Source: Flammeovirga yaeyamensis (GTDB lineage: Bacteria; Bacteroidota; Bacteroidia; Cytophagales; Flammeovirgaceae). Taken from it: a stretch of 64,000 bases of DNA. The stretch's first letter is position 1, and each line of letters opens with the position of its first letter. The stretch spans positions 1,426,001-1,490,000 of the forward strand of contig NZ_CP076133.1 in NCBI RefSeq assembly GCF_018736045.1, given 5' to 3'. Shown piece after piece: positions 17,220 to 25,854 of this stretch. Under the pieces are notes generated by a model, which worked only from the letters and a program-made list of their open reading frames with translations, made no database searches and was not told the DNA's origin. A program made the translations under genes and the position numbers.

Positions 17220-18242
17220 ATGGCTAAGGTATATACCATACACGATATCGCAATACGACTAAACATTTCTAAATCAACGGTTTCTAGAGCATTAAGAAAT
17301 CATCCTGATGTGAGTAAAGAAACTAAGCAGGCTGTTTTTGATATGGCAGAGAAATTAAATTATCAAAAAAACATTCTAGCATCTAATTTAGCATCAAAAA
17401 GTACAAATTTGATAGGTGTAGTAATTCCTGAAATCGCTAGACAACATTTTTTTGCTCAAGCATTAAGTGGTATTCAAAAAGTAGCTAAGGAAAATGGGTA
17501 CATCGTCATGGTTTGTCAATCCAACGAAGAACTTCAAGAAGAGATTAATCAGGTACGTGCTTTAGTTAATAGTCGAGTGGCAGGAATATTAATATCTTTA
17601 TCCAAAGAGACCAATAGTTTTGGACATCTTCAAGAGGCTTTAGATAGAAATATACCTGTAGTGTTATTCGATAGAGGAACAGATCAATTGGAGGTTTCTC
17701 AAATTACAGTAGACGATTATAAGGGTGCTTTTGATATCACACAACATCTAATCGACCAAGGGTATTCTAATTTGGCCCATCTATCAGGTCCAATGAGTTT
17801 GTCAATTAGTCAGAAAAGATATAATGGTTTTATTGATGCACTAAAGAATAATGGTTTGAATTCAGCTGAAGCGGTGGTGTATCAATGTGATAACTTAAGC
17901 TTAGATGCCAAAGAAGCAGTAGATCGATTATTGTCTATGAAGAAACAACCTGATGCTGTTTTTTGCATGAGTGATTACATGGCGATTCAAGTTTTAAAAC
18001 ATCTTAAGGATAGTGGATTGAAAGTCCCTCAGGATATTGCTGTAGCCGGGTTTGCTGGAGATCCAATAACAGAATTGATGGAACCCCAAATATCTACAGT
18101 AGAACAACCTGCTTTTGATATTGGTGTGCAAGCTGCCAAACGATTAATTATGGAAGTGGAAACGGAAGACAAAGAAACATTGGGCTTTGTAAATAAAGTA
18201 CTTCCCACGAAAGTAATCTCACGTTCTTCTACAGTAAAATAA
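17220..18242 (+). CDS. LacI-family transcriptional regulator
   Basis: 340 residues. The N-terminal helix-turn-helix and hinge are classical: YTIHDIAIRLNISKSTVSRALRNHPDVS and SNLASKSTNLIGVVIPEI. The rest is a periplasmic-binding-protein-like sensor domain (about 60-330) with FCMSDYMAIQVLKHL and DIAVAGFAG. Such regulators usually sense a sugar or nucleoside. The next gene, encoding a NADAR-family protein, starts 5 nt after its stop, so they form one unit. The operator and effector are unknown; candidate targets are its own operon and the divergent TonB receptor. Confidence 0.9.
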   Translation: MAKVYTIHDIAIRLNISKSTVSRALRNHPDVSKETKQAVFDMAEKLNYQKNILASNLASKSTNLIGVVIPEIARQHFFAQALSGIQKVAKENGYIVMVCQSNEELQEEINQVRALVNSRVAGILISLSKETNSFGHLQEALDRNIPVVLFDRGTDQLEVSQITVDDYKGAFDITQHLIDQGYSNLAHLSGPMSLSISQKRYNGFIDALKNNGLNSAEAVVYQCDNLSLDAKEAVDRLLSMKKQPDAVFCMSDYMAIQVLKHLKDSGLKVPQDIAVAGFAGDPITELMEPQISTVEQPAFDIGVQAAKRLIMEVETEDKETLGFVNKVLPTKVISRSSTVK

Positions 18243-18247
18243 AAAAT

Positions 18248-19090
18248 ATGCATTATTTATCAGTTGATGAAGTAAAGGAACTTTGTCAGACGTCTACATA
18301 TAGCTTAAAAAATTTCGTTTCAGATCAGAAAACTCTTTTTCCTTATCAACTAGAAAATTTATTTGATGAAGCTGAAAGAGGTACTATTCGAAATCAAGAT
18401 ATTCAATCCTTTTTTCGATTAAATCAGAATAAGAAATTTACTATATGTAAAGAAGTGAATCAATTAGGGAATTTGGCGGAAGGTTTTCCCATAAAGATTC
18501 CTAAATTCCCTCATTTTAGAACAGCAGAACATTTATATCAGTGTCTACGATTGGATATTTCTAAAGGACAAGAAGTATTTGAGAAACAATTGATGATTAT
18601 TGATCAAACATCAGGAGAAGGAGCAAAGCTGATGGGAGATAGAAAAGAAGAAATGCGTTCTTTTTGGCACCCTGAGTGGCTGATGAATGATTGGGAGATG
18701 AGAGATTTACCATTCAATAATTATCAAGAAAAACATTGGAAGGCAAAAACAGAGATCATTAATTGTATGTGGTTTGTTTTGCTACATAAGTTAGGCAGCA
18801 ATCGAAAAGAGTTTGCTAGAGTACTTTTAAAAAATGGAGCCGTACATCAATCTCCAATTGTTCAAGTGGAGAAAAACAACCGTAACGCAGATCTATTTTG
18901 GGGTGCAAAAGTAGAACAGAATGCGACTATTAGAGGAGTAAATATGATGGGTAAATTATTAGGTAGATTGAGGGATATGTACCGAATGGAATTACTCATG
19001 AAGAAACCAGAATTAGAAATTCTAAAAGTAAAAGCGCCAAAATCATTTACCTTAATAGGAGCGGAAGTGGGTTTTGTAGATTATAACTAA
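18248..19090 (+). CDS. NADAR-family protein (YbiA/DUF1768-like) with N-terminal extension
   Basis: 280 residues. Residues about 66-246 match the NADAR pattern: NLAEGFPIKI (family NLxPxPI element), TAEHLYQCLR (family EHxYQ helix, Glu94), and DLFWGAKV plus GVNMMGKLLGRLRDMYR at the end (family WG and GxNxLGxxLmxvR). Known members are N-glycosidases of ADP-ribose-type or riboflavin-pathway substrates, and some remove ADP-ribose from guanine bases in toxin-antitoxin or defence contexts. The first 65 residues are not part of the usual about 150-residue domain. It is translationally close to the LacI gene (5-nt gap). The N-glycosidase activity is inferred from the family. Confidence 0.7.
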   Translation: MHYLSVDEVKELCQTSTYSLKNFVSDQKTLFPYQLENLFDEAERGTIRNQDIQSFFRLNQNKKFTICKEVNQLGNLAEGFPIKIPKFPHFRTAEHLYQCLRLDISKGQEVFEKQLMIIDQTSGEGAKLMGDRKEEMRSFWHPEWLMNDWEMRDLPFNNYQEKHWKAKTEIINCMWFVLLHKLGSNRKEFARVLLKNGAVHQSPIVQVEKNNRNADLFWGAKVEQNATIRGVNMMGKLLGRLRDMYRMELLMKKPELEILKVKAPKSFTLIGAEVGFVDYN

Positions 19091-19120
19091 GCACTTTCTG
19101 AGATATGTCAAACCATGTAC

Positions 19121-19141
19121 GGACGTTGCACTGCAACGTCC
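19121..19141. repeat. Dispersed hairpin element, copy 1
   Basis: GGACGTTGC and GCAACGTCC form a perfect 9-bp stem with a 3-nt loop, flanked by GTAC. A near-identical copy lies in opposite orientation at 41417-41446. A T run begins about 12 nt later, so it might also terminate the LacI-NADAR transcript. Confidence 0.6.
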
Positions 19142-19243
19142 TGTGAGCCATTTTTTTAATACATCCAAACAGATAAAAGAAACACATTAAAAATCAGTAA
19201 ATTGTAACAACAGACATACTTTACCTTTTATACAATCAAAAAA

Positions 19244-19546
19244 ATGAAATTATATTTTATCAATTTACTTTTACTTTTTGGTCTATTATTTAACACAAAT
19301 TGTGATGGTGTTTTAGCATCAGATGTAGATGCTAAACCTAGAGTGTTTATTGTTACGGAAAGATGGAAAGCAGATTACATTGTGAGTACAGTAGATCAAA
19401 GTTACAAAGCAGATATTATTGTGTCATCCAAAAGTTGGGACGCTACAGCTGACTGGATATTAGTCGATAAGCAATACCAAGCAGACCATACCATGTACAT
19501 TACTGGAAAAAAATGGGAGGCTGATAAACTCATCTATATCAAGTAA
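19244..19546 (+). CDS. Small secreted AD-repeat protein, DUF6150/septoil-like
   Basis: 100 residues with a signal peptide (MKLYFINLLLLFGLLFN). The mature part is a run of short strands, each introduced by an aromatic-x-AD motif: WKADYIVSTVD, YKADIIVSS, TADWILVDK, YQADHTMYITG, WEADKLIYIK. This regular layout is what I recall of DUF6150 proteins, predicted to form a seven-crossing knotted beta structure (septoil knot). No enzyme residues stand out; function is unknown. It is monocistronic between the NADAR gene and the Tsx-like gene. Confidence 0.55.
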   Translation: MKLYFINLLLLFGLLFNTNCDGVLASDVDAKPRVFIVTERWKADYIVSTVDQSYKADIIVSSKSWDATADWILVDKQYQADHTMYITGKKWEADKLIYIK

Positions 19547-19654
19547 TGTTGGTTAATGCCAGTAAAATGTTACGTAAGAATGAATCAGTATTCATTAATT
19601 AGGAATAATTAACAGGATATTTCACTTGATTGTTAATTAAGTGTAAATTAGACA

Positions 19655-19748
19655 TTGATATTGAGGTGCTTCATTGTGCATATTTGCACCGTGATTTTGA
19701 TGTATTGGCGATTACCATCAAAACACCCATTCAGAAAGTATCTGAATG
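19655..19748 (+). promoter_or_regulatory. Candidate promoter and two-hairpin leader of the Tsx-like gene
   Basis: TTG at 19655-19657 and CATATTTG at 19679-19686 (one mismatch to TAnnTTTG) have a 21-nt spacer. The leader then has two adjacent hairpins: TTTTGATG (19695-19702) with CATCAAAA (19716-19723), extendable by GTG/CAC past a bulged A, and CATTCAG (19728-19734) with CTGAATG (19742-19748) and a 7-nt loop. A cis-regulatory RNA is possible. Known purine riboswitch core sequences are not present. Confidence 0.35.
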
Positions 19749-19779
19749 TATTAAAAAACGTCTTAATTTATTAATCCTC

Positions 19780-20601
19780 ATGGTTTCTAAGAAACTTAAT
19801 TTGTTACTATTGTGTGTCCTTGGTTTGTTCTCTACTACTTTACAGGCACAGAATTTCTCAAGTACTTTTATTGAATACGCTTACGGTTGGAATAACACAG
19901 ATTATGTAACTGGTGCTAATCCTAAAAATGAAGGAATGAATTTATTTACACTAGATCACACTACAGTAACAAAGTGGGGTGGTGTATATGGTTTCGTTAA
20001 CTTCATGACAGCCCCTGATGGTTTTTACACAACAGGTTATTACAATCAAGATTTAGATCAATCAGCTGGTAAATACAGATTATACTCAGAGGTATCTCCT
20101 TGGGTAAGTTTATCTGGCGTTACTGGTAAAGACTTTTCGTTCGGTCCTGTTGCAGATGTTTCTTTGGATGGTCAATTAAACATAGGTAACGGTTTCTTTG
20201 CAACTTTAGCCGGTGCAGGTTTGACATTCAAGGCTCCAAAAGGAGGATTCCTAAAACTTTCTACATATTGGAGAAGAGACAACATTCGTGAAGATGCTGT
20301 TCAGTTTACTGGTGTATTTGATGTGCCAGTTTGGAAAAAAGCAGGTTTCAGAATCCAAGGTTTCTTCGATTTAATTCCTAACGCTACTAACAAAGTAGAA
20401 TTTGGTCGTACTGATATGGGTACAGACTTCTTATCGCAAACTCGTTTCTTATTTGATGTGGGTAGAAACACTATCTTCAAAAATGACGAAAACTCTAAAT
20501 TGGAGATCGGTTGTGATATCTATATGCACTTTAACAAAGACTTAGCAGCGAATAACTCTAATGCTTTCGTACCTCAGCCTTGTGTTCGTTTAACTTTCTA
20601 A
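19780..20601 (+). CDS. Tsx-like outer-membrane nucleoside channel
   Basis: 273 residues from the ATG at 19780, chosen because it starts a signal peptide (MVSKKLNLLLLCVLGLFSTTLQAQ); the frame is open further upstream without one. The mature protein is a small beta-barrel with alternating aromatic strands (TFIEYAYGWNNTDYVTG, WGGVYGFVNFM, YRLYSEVSPWVSLSG) and a C-terminal VRLTF ending in Phe. The pattern matches the Tsx/OmpK family that admits nucleosides. Its neighbour 66 nt downstream is a purine permease of the AzgA type, which strengthens the nucleoside or nucleobase role. Confidence 0.7.
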   Translation: MVSKKLNLLLLCVLGLFSTTLQAQNFSSTFIEYAYGWNNTDYVTGANPKNEGMNLFTLDHTTVTKWGGVYGFVNFMTAPDGFYTTGYYNQDLDQSAGKYRLYSEVSPWVSLSGVTGKDFSFGPVADVSLDGQLNIGNGFFATLAGAGLTFKAPKGGFLKLSTYWRRDNIREDAVQFTGVFDVPVWKKAGFRIQGFFDLIPNATNKVEFGRTDMGTDFLSQTRFLFDVGRNTIFKNDENSKLEIGCDIYMHFNKDLAANNSNAFVPQPCVRLTF

Positions 20602-20667
20602 GTTGCTGATTTATAATATAAAAAGAAGTGTATCTTTAGGGTTTATATCCTATCAATATATAAGAAA

Positions 20668-22020
20668 ATGGAATTACTAGACAAGATTTTCAAACTAAAA
20701 GAAAACAATACTACGGTAAGTAAGGAGTTTATTGGTGGCTTAACCACTTTCCTTACAATGGCCTATATTATATTCGTTAACCCCGATATTTTAGGAGAAG
20801 CAGGTATGGATAAGCCAGCTTTATTTTCGGTAACGTTAATAGCAGCAATTATTGGTACTTTACTAGCAGCATTCTGGGGTAAAATGCCATTTGCCATGGC
20901 TCCAGGAATGGGCTTGAATGCTTTCTTTACCTATACTTTGGTACTAGGTGCAGGTGTGCCTTGGGAAACCGCTTTAGGTATTGTATTTATTTCTGGTGTG
21001 GCCTTTGTTATCTTAACTTTTATGGGAGTTAGGGAAAAAATTGCCAATGCCATTCCTTTATTCCTTAGGATTAGTGTTACTGCCGGTATTGGTTTGTTTA
21101 TCACTTTTATCGGTATGCAAAACATGGGGCTAATTGTGGCAAGTCCAGCTACATTAGTGACTTTAGGTAAATTTAATCCTGCTGTAATTATCTCATTAAT
21201 TGGTTTCTTTATTATAGTCATTTTAGAATATAGAAAAGTAACTGGAGGTATTTTGATAGGTATTTTATTTATTACGATCTCAGGTATTATTGTTACCTAC
21301 CTAGGAGAAAATTACACTTGGTTTTCAAATATTTTAGGGGAAAGTGATGCTTACAAAATCATTTTACCAAAAACACTTGTAGATACACCTCCATCAATAG
21401 CACCCATTTTCATGAAATTGGATATTATGAGTGCTTTAAAATGGACGTTTATCGGACCAATTTTCTCTTTCATGTTTGTTGATTTATTCGATTCGTTATC
21501 TACGATTATCGCTTGTTCAAACCAAGCAGGCTTAACAAAGAAAGACGGTTCAGTTCCACGTTTAGATAAAATATTAGAAGCAGATGCAGCCTCTACTGTG
21601 GTAGGTTCAGTATTGGGTACTTCTACTACAACAATATATATCGAATCTGCATCAGGTATCGCTTCAGGAGCAAGAACAGGTTTAGCTTCTGTATTTACAG
21701 CCTTGCTGATGTTCGCCTGTTTATTCTTTGCACCAGTTGCAGGTATCGTACCTAAATATGCAACAGCACCAGCATTATTAATGGTAGGTGTGTACATGTT
21801 CATGAACATCAAAGAAGTAAAATTTGATAGCATGATCACTGCAGTTCCTGCTTTCTTAACCATCATTTTAATGCCATTGACTTACTCTATCTCAATGGGT
21901 ATCACATTCGGTTTTATCTCTTATGTGTTATTGATGGTCTTAGGAGGAAAAGCAAAAGAATTACCAGTTACTATGTATGTAATTGGAGCATTATCGGTAC
22001 TTAACTTAATTGCCGGATAA
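20668..22020 (+). CDS. AzgA-type NCS2 purine (guanine/hypoxanthine/adenine) permease
   Basis: 450 residues with about 13 membrane segments, the usual NCS2 size. The N-terminal signature KEFIGGLTTFLTMAYIIFVNP and APGMGLNAFFTYT belong to the AzgA branch, which takes up purine bases with protons across the inner membrane. The conserved FVDLFDSLSTI in the middle and SASGIASGARTGLASV are also typical of this branch. It follows the Tsx-like channel by 66 nt and ends with a strong terminator, so the pair forms a purine-salvage import route through both membranes. Confidence 0.88.
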   Translation: MELLDKIFKLKENNTTVSKEFIGGLTTFLTMAYIIFVNPDILGEAGMDKPALFSVTLIAAIIGTLLAAFWGKMPFAMAPGMGLNAFFTYTLVLGAGVPWETALGIVFISGVAFVILTFMGVREKIANAIPLFLRISVTAGIGLFITFIGMQNMGLIVASPATLVTLGKFNPAVIISLIGFFIIVILEYRKVTGGILIGILFITISGIIVTYLGENYTWFSNILGESDAYKIILPKTLVDTPPSIAPIFMKLDIMSALKWTFIGPIFSFMFVDLFDSLSTIIACSNQAGLTKKDGSVPRLDKILEADAASTVVGSVLGTSTTTIYIESASGIASGARTGLASVFTALLMFACLFFAPVAGIVPKYATAPALLMVGVYMFMNIKEVKFDSMITAVPAFLTIILMPLTYSISMGITFGFISYVLLMVLGGKAKELPVTMYVIGALSVLNLIAG

Positions 22021-22077
22021 TTTATCACTGAAATCTTAGAATTTAATATATATATCGCCAATTCAATTATTGGAATT

Positions 22078-22111
22078 AAAGCTCAGGTCATAATGATTTG
22101 AGCTTTTTTTT
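22078..22111 (+). terminator. Intrinsic terminator of the permease gene
   Basis: AAAGCTCA (22078-22085) pairs with TGAGCTTT (22099-22106), extendable through wobble pairs, followed by a T run. Confidence 0.85.
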
Positions 22112-22279
22112 ATGTCCAAATTATTACTTGATATCAACACATAAATACAAGAGTCATATAAGGTTTTATCATTTTTTTTAGAAAATTTTTAAAACAAGTG
22201 AGTTGAAAATAATATATGTCGTCTTTACACTAATAAAAGCACATTGTAATATTTTTTATTAATTAAGTAACTCAATATT

Positions 22280-23923
22280 ATGAGAACTAAGATGTTTAAT
22301 TTAAAAAGCGTAAGCGTACTATTTGCTCTTATGTTAGTATTTTGGTCTTGTGAAGAGGACCAAGATATCACAAAAGTTGAAGTATCTGCTTCATTTACTT
22401 CTGAAGTAGAAGGTTTAAAAGCTACATTCACTAACACTTCTGAAAATGCGACTTCATATGAGTGGGACTTCGGTGATGGTAATACTTCTACAGAAAAAAA
22501 TCCTTCAAACACTTACGAAGCGGGTGGAGATTATACTGTCACACTAACAGCTTATGGTGAAGATGAATCAGATATGGCTGAAGAAACGACAACAGTAACT
22601 GTAACATCTGTTGATCCTTGTTTAACACATGATGGATCTGAATCTGGTAACCTTATTGTTGGTGGACAATTTGAGTCATGCGACGCTCAATATTGGACTG
22701 CTTTAACAACAGGTCAGAAAAATGATGGTGGAACGGAAGAACATGCTAAATTCGAGTTTGGCTATACTGACTATAAACCAACAAATGGTGAAGGTGGAGC
22801 TTTATATATTCATCCAGATAATGACGAAGCAGGTGGAGAAGAAGGTACAATTCTTTATCAAGAAGTATCGCTTACTAAAGGTTTATACCAATTTAACGCA
22901 CAAGTAAAATTGGATGGAGAGAACGAAGCTGATCCGACTTCTGCAATGAATTCTTATTGGTTCGAATTCTATGTACATAACGAAGAGCCAGTTGAAGGTG
23001 ATGGTTATAATAATACAGCAGTTTCAGGTTGGATCTATGGTGGATGGACTGGTTGGGCTTTTGAAATCCCAGCAATGGATGGTTTCCTTCCACATACTTT
23101 AATGGCAGCTAATCAAGCTGATGATGATGGGAACTTTGTTGTTGAAGAAGATGGTACTTATTATGTAGCGATCAAGTTTGGTAAAGGTAATGATGCTGAT
23201 GGAGCATCATTCGGTGAAGGTATTGCATTAGATAAAATGCATTTAGCTAGAGTGGGTGATATTCCAGAATGTTATGGTTACGAAGAAACTCCAATTGAAG
23301 GCAACTACATTAAAGGTGGTGGCATGGAAACATGTGATGCAAACTATTGGACTGTAATTGCAGCTAATTTAGATGAAGTACCTCCAATGTTTGGTTATAC
23401 AGATTACGCTCCTGCAAATGGTACAGATGGAGCTTTATATTTCTCAACTCCAGAAGCAAACGATGGTGTTGGAGGAACTGCAGGTACGGTGTACCAATAC
23501 ATGGGTATTTTGGAAGCAGGTACTTACGAAATTTCAGCACTTGTAAAACAAGGTGGTGTTGAAGGTGGTAACTCTCAATTCTGGTGGGAAATGTATGTTT
23601 GGACTGAAGAACCTGTTGCCGGTGAAGAGTACCAACCAAAAGAATCTGATGCAGACGATGCATTTAAAGTTGCTCCAATTGGTGGTTATACACATGCTGG
23701 ATGGGGACCTCGTCCTGATATTGGAGTGGGTGTAGCTACTACTGCTCACGACGGACAAATGCAATGGGGACATAACCCTTATGACCAAGCGAATAACAGC
23801 GGTCAGTTTACAATTGCAGAAGACGGAGAATATTACTTTGTGTTTAAGTTTGGTACTTGGGAAGGATCGTTGGGAGAAGGTATCTCAATTGACGATTTGA
23901 AAATTACGAAAGTAGTTCAATAA
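22280..23923 (+). CDS. PKD-domain lipoprotein with duplicated about 200-residue module, likely surface glycan-binding
   Basis: 547 residues with a lipoprotein signal (lipobox VFWSC). After it comes one PKD domain (about 35-110; YEWDFGDGNTS is diagnostic), then two related modules: about 115-330 and 335-547. Corresponding landmarks are LIVGGQFESCDAQYWTAL and YIKGGGMETCDANYWTVI, FGYTDYKPTNGEGGALY and FGYTDYAPANGTDGALY, and YWFEFYVHNEEPV and FWWEMYVWTEEPV. Aromatic-rich beta-sandwich modules suggest carbohydrate binding. It heads the + strand glycosidase block, as surface glycan-binding proteins do in PULs. The second codon-level start (ATG at 22292) is also possible. The ligand is unknown. Confidence 0.65.
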   Translation: MRTKMFNLKSVSVLFALMLVFWSCEEDQDITKVEVSASFTSEVEGLKATFTNTSENATSYEWDFGDGNTSTEKNPSNTYEAGGDYTVTLTAYGEDESDMAEETTTVTVTSVDPCLTHDGSESGNLIVGGQFESCDAQYWTALTTGQKNDGGTEEHAKFEFGYTDYKPTNGEGGALYIHPDNDEAGGEEGTILYQEVSLTKGLYQFNAQVKLDGENEADPTSAMNSYWFEFYVHNEEPVEGDGYNNTAVSGWIYGGWTGWAFEIPAMDGFLPHTLMAANQADDDGNFVVEEDGTYYVAIKFGKGNDADGASFGEGIALDKMHLARVGDIPECYGYEETPIEGNYIKGGGMETCDANYWTVIAANLDEVPPMFGYTDYAPANGTDGALYFSTPEANDGVGGTAGTVYQYMGILEAGTYEISALVKQGGVEGGNSQFWWEMYVWTEEPVAGEEYQPKESDADDAFKVAPIGGYTHAGWGPRPDIGVGVATTAHDGQMQWGHNPYDQANNSGQFTIAEDGEYYFVFKFGTWEGSLGEGISIDDLKITKVVQ

Positions 23924-23938
23924 CCAAAACCAATAATA

Positions 23939-23966
23939 ATGAACTAGGGCACTCGCTCTAGTTCAT
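23939..23966 (+). terminator. Intra-operon hairpin, partial terminator or processing site
   Basis: ATGAACTAG (23939-23947) pairs with CTAGTTCAT (23958-23966); the following sequence is only moderately T-rich. It may lower transcription from the binding-protein gene into the enzyme genes. Confidence 0.45.
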
Positions 23967-24000
23967 CTTTCTAATACATCAACCACTTTTTAATAGGAAA

Positions 24001-25854
24001 ATGAAACAATTTGTTTTCTTCCTATGCTGGATACTTATTGCTCAGAATTTATGGGCACAGGATAGGACTACGGAGTTTCAATCAAAGATTTCTAAGGGAT
24101 GGAATACATGGAATTACTACAGCATGTTAAGTTATGTTGAGCTGCCCTCAGGACTTTCAATCAATATTAATTTACGACCTTCTGTACAAGGTACACCTTA
24201 TGATCCCGATTACTTTTTTGACAATATCCAAGTAGATAAAGAAGGAAAGATTCGTCCAGTTGCACATACTTTCGATGGTAGTTATACCCATGTAAACGTA
24301 GACGATTGGAAAGGAAATAAATTATCAATAAAGTCAGCCGTTGTAGATGACAATATATATATTTTAGTTGAACCTATAAAAACATCAACTCCTTATTTTT
24401 GTGAAATCGAAACTGGTTTCTTGTGGAATAAGAGAGGACATCTAAGTTATCTTCAAGATCAAATTGAAGCGAAGACTGAACAAACAACAAAAGAAATTCG
24501 ATCGACTAAGTCAGATCAAAAAATTGCAAGACCTTATAAAGCACCATATTATTCAATTTCATCAGATAGTGATTTTGCAATATATACAGGTAGTGTATTA
24601 TCGTTAGCTAAAATCAAAAACATCATTTCTAATACAGAAAATAATTACCTCTCATCATCAAAATCCTATGGTGATTTAGCGGAGGGATATTTAGCCACTC
24701 AATCTGTTTTAGGATGGAATACATTATATGATGCCGATAAAGATAGAGTCATTTCACCTGTTTCAAGAGGTTGGAATGAAGCATGGCAGGGTTTCGTACT
24801 TTTCGAATGGGATACCTACTTTGCAGCACTTCTTCAAGGCCTAGGGAATAAGGAATATGCCTATTCTAACGCTTTGACCATGTCTAATGCCGTCAATCGT
24901 TATGGAGCCATTGCCTTTACACAACAGCCAAGAGGACAATTGGCCGACAATTCTCAACCGCCAGTTGGTAGTATGGTTTGCTGGTTATTGTATGAGAAAT
25001 ATCAAGAAAAATGGTTTTTAGAAGAAGTATATGACGGTTTATTGAGCTGGAATAAATGGTGGGTAAAGAATAGAAATAACAAAGGTTACCTCACTTGGGG
25101 AGCCTCTTGGAAAGGAGCAAGAGTTCAAGATGCGGCATGGGAATCTGGTCTAGATAACAGTCCTATGTACGAAGATGTGGCTATAGAAACCGTGGGAGAA
25201 AACTCTCTATTGAATATTGCCGATGTAGGGTTGAATAGTATGTATGTGATGGATTGTCAGTACCTCTCTAAAATTGCAGAGGTTTTAGGTAAGACGGATG
25301 ACTTAAAATCACTAAAAGAAAGAGAAAAACAATTCACGAAACAAGTTCAATCACTTTGGGACGAAGAAAAAGGCATCTATCAAAACAAATATTTAAGTGA
25401 TGATACTTTCTGCAATCGACTTACCCCAACATCATTTTATCCGATGATTGCCAATATTCCTTCTAAGAAACAGGCAAAACGATTATTAGAAGAGCATTAC
25501 TATAATGAAGAGGAGTTTTATGGTGAGTATATCATTCCATCTTGTGCGAGAAACGACAAGAGTTATGACAATAAATATTGGAGAGGTGCCATCTGGGGAC
25601 CAATGAATTTCTTGGTCTACTTAGGCTTAAGAAACTACGATCAGGAGGCATCAAAAGATATGGCCGATAAATCCTATCAACTGTTTATGGATGCTTGGAT
25701 GAACCACAAATATGTCTTCGAAAATATTCATTCAGAAAAAGGAGTGCAAGACCCTAAAGACCAATTGGATTGCGATCCTTATTATCATTGGGGAGCATTG
25801 ATGGGATTGATGAAATTTATGGAAGAGGGACAATATAAAAAGAAACAACTATGA
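24001..25854 (+). CDS. GH63-like glycoside hydrolase (MGH1-type (alpha/alpha)6 barrel)
   Basis: 617 residues with a signal peptide (MKQFVFFLCWILIAQNLWAQ). Family signatures are WNEAWQGFVLFEWDTYFAALL (about 260-280), ESGLDNSPMY with candidate catalytic acid Asp385, and YWRGAIWGPMNFLVY (about 525-540), all in the catalytic barrel shared by GH63 glucosidases and mannosylglycerate hydrolases. An N-terminal beta-rich domain occupies about 20-190. GH63 enzymes are inverting exo-acting alpha-glycosidases, so removal of a terminal alpha-glucose or related sugar in the periplasm is likely. It overlaps the next gene by 4 nt (ATGA). The exact specificity is unknown. Confidence 0.75.
   Translation: MKQFVFFLCWILIAQNLWAQDRTTEFQSKISKGWNTWNYYSMLSYVELPSGLSININLRPSVQGTPYDPDYFFDNIQVDKEGKIRPVAHTFDGSYTHVNVDDWKGNKLSIKSAVVDDNIYILVEPIKTSTPYFCEIETGFLWNKRGHLSYLQDQIEAKTEQTTKEIRSTKSDQKIARPYKAPYYSISSDSDFAIYTGSVLSLAKIKNIISNTENNYLSSSKSYGDLAEGYLATQSVLGWNTLYDADKDRVISPVSRGWNEAWQGFVLFEWDTYFAALLQGLGNKEYAYSNALTMSNAVNRYGAIAFTQQPRGQLADNSQPPVGSMVCWLLYEKYQEKWFLEEVYDGLLSWNKWWVKNRNNKGYLTWGASWKGARVQDAAWESGLDNSPMYEDVAIETVGENSLLNIADVGLNSMYVMDCQYLSKIAEVLGKTDDLKSLKEREKQFTKQVQSLWDEEKGIYQNKYLSDDTFCNRLTPTSFYPMIANIPSKKQAKRLLEEHYYNEEEFYGEYIIPSCARNDKSYDNKYWRGAIWGPMNFLVYLGLRNYDQEASKDMADKSYQLFMDAWMNHKYVFENIHSEKGVQDPKDQLDCDPYYHWGALMGLMKFMEEGQYKKKQL

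Noticed and set aside
19695-19748. Classical purine riboswitch before the Tsx-like gene
   Set aside because: The two arms lack the conserved loop and junction sequences, and no P1 helix was found.
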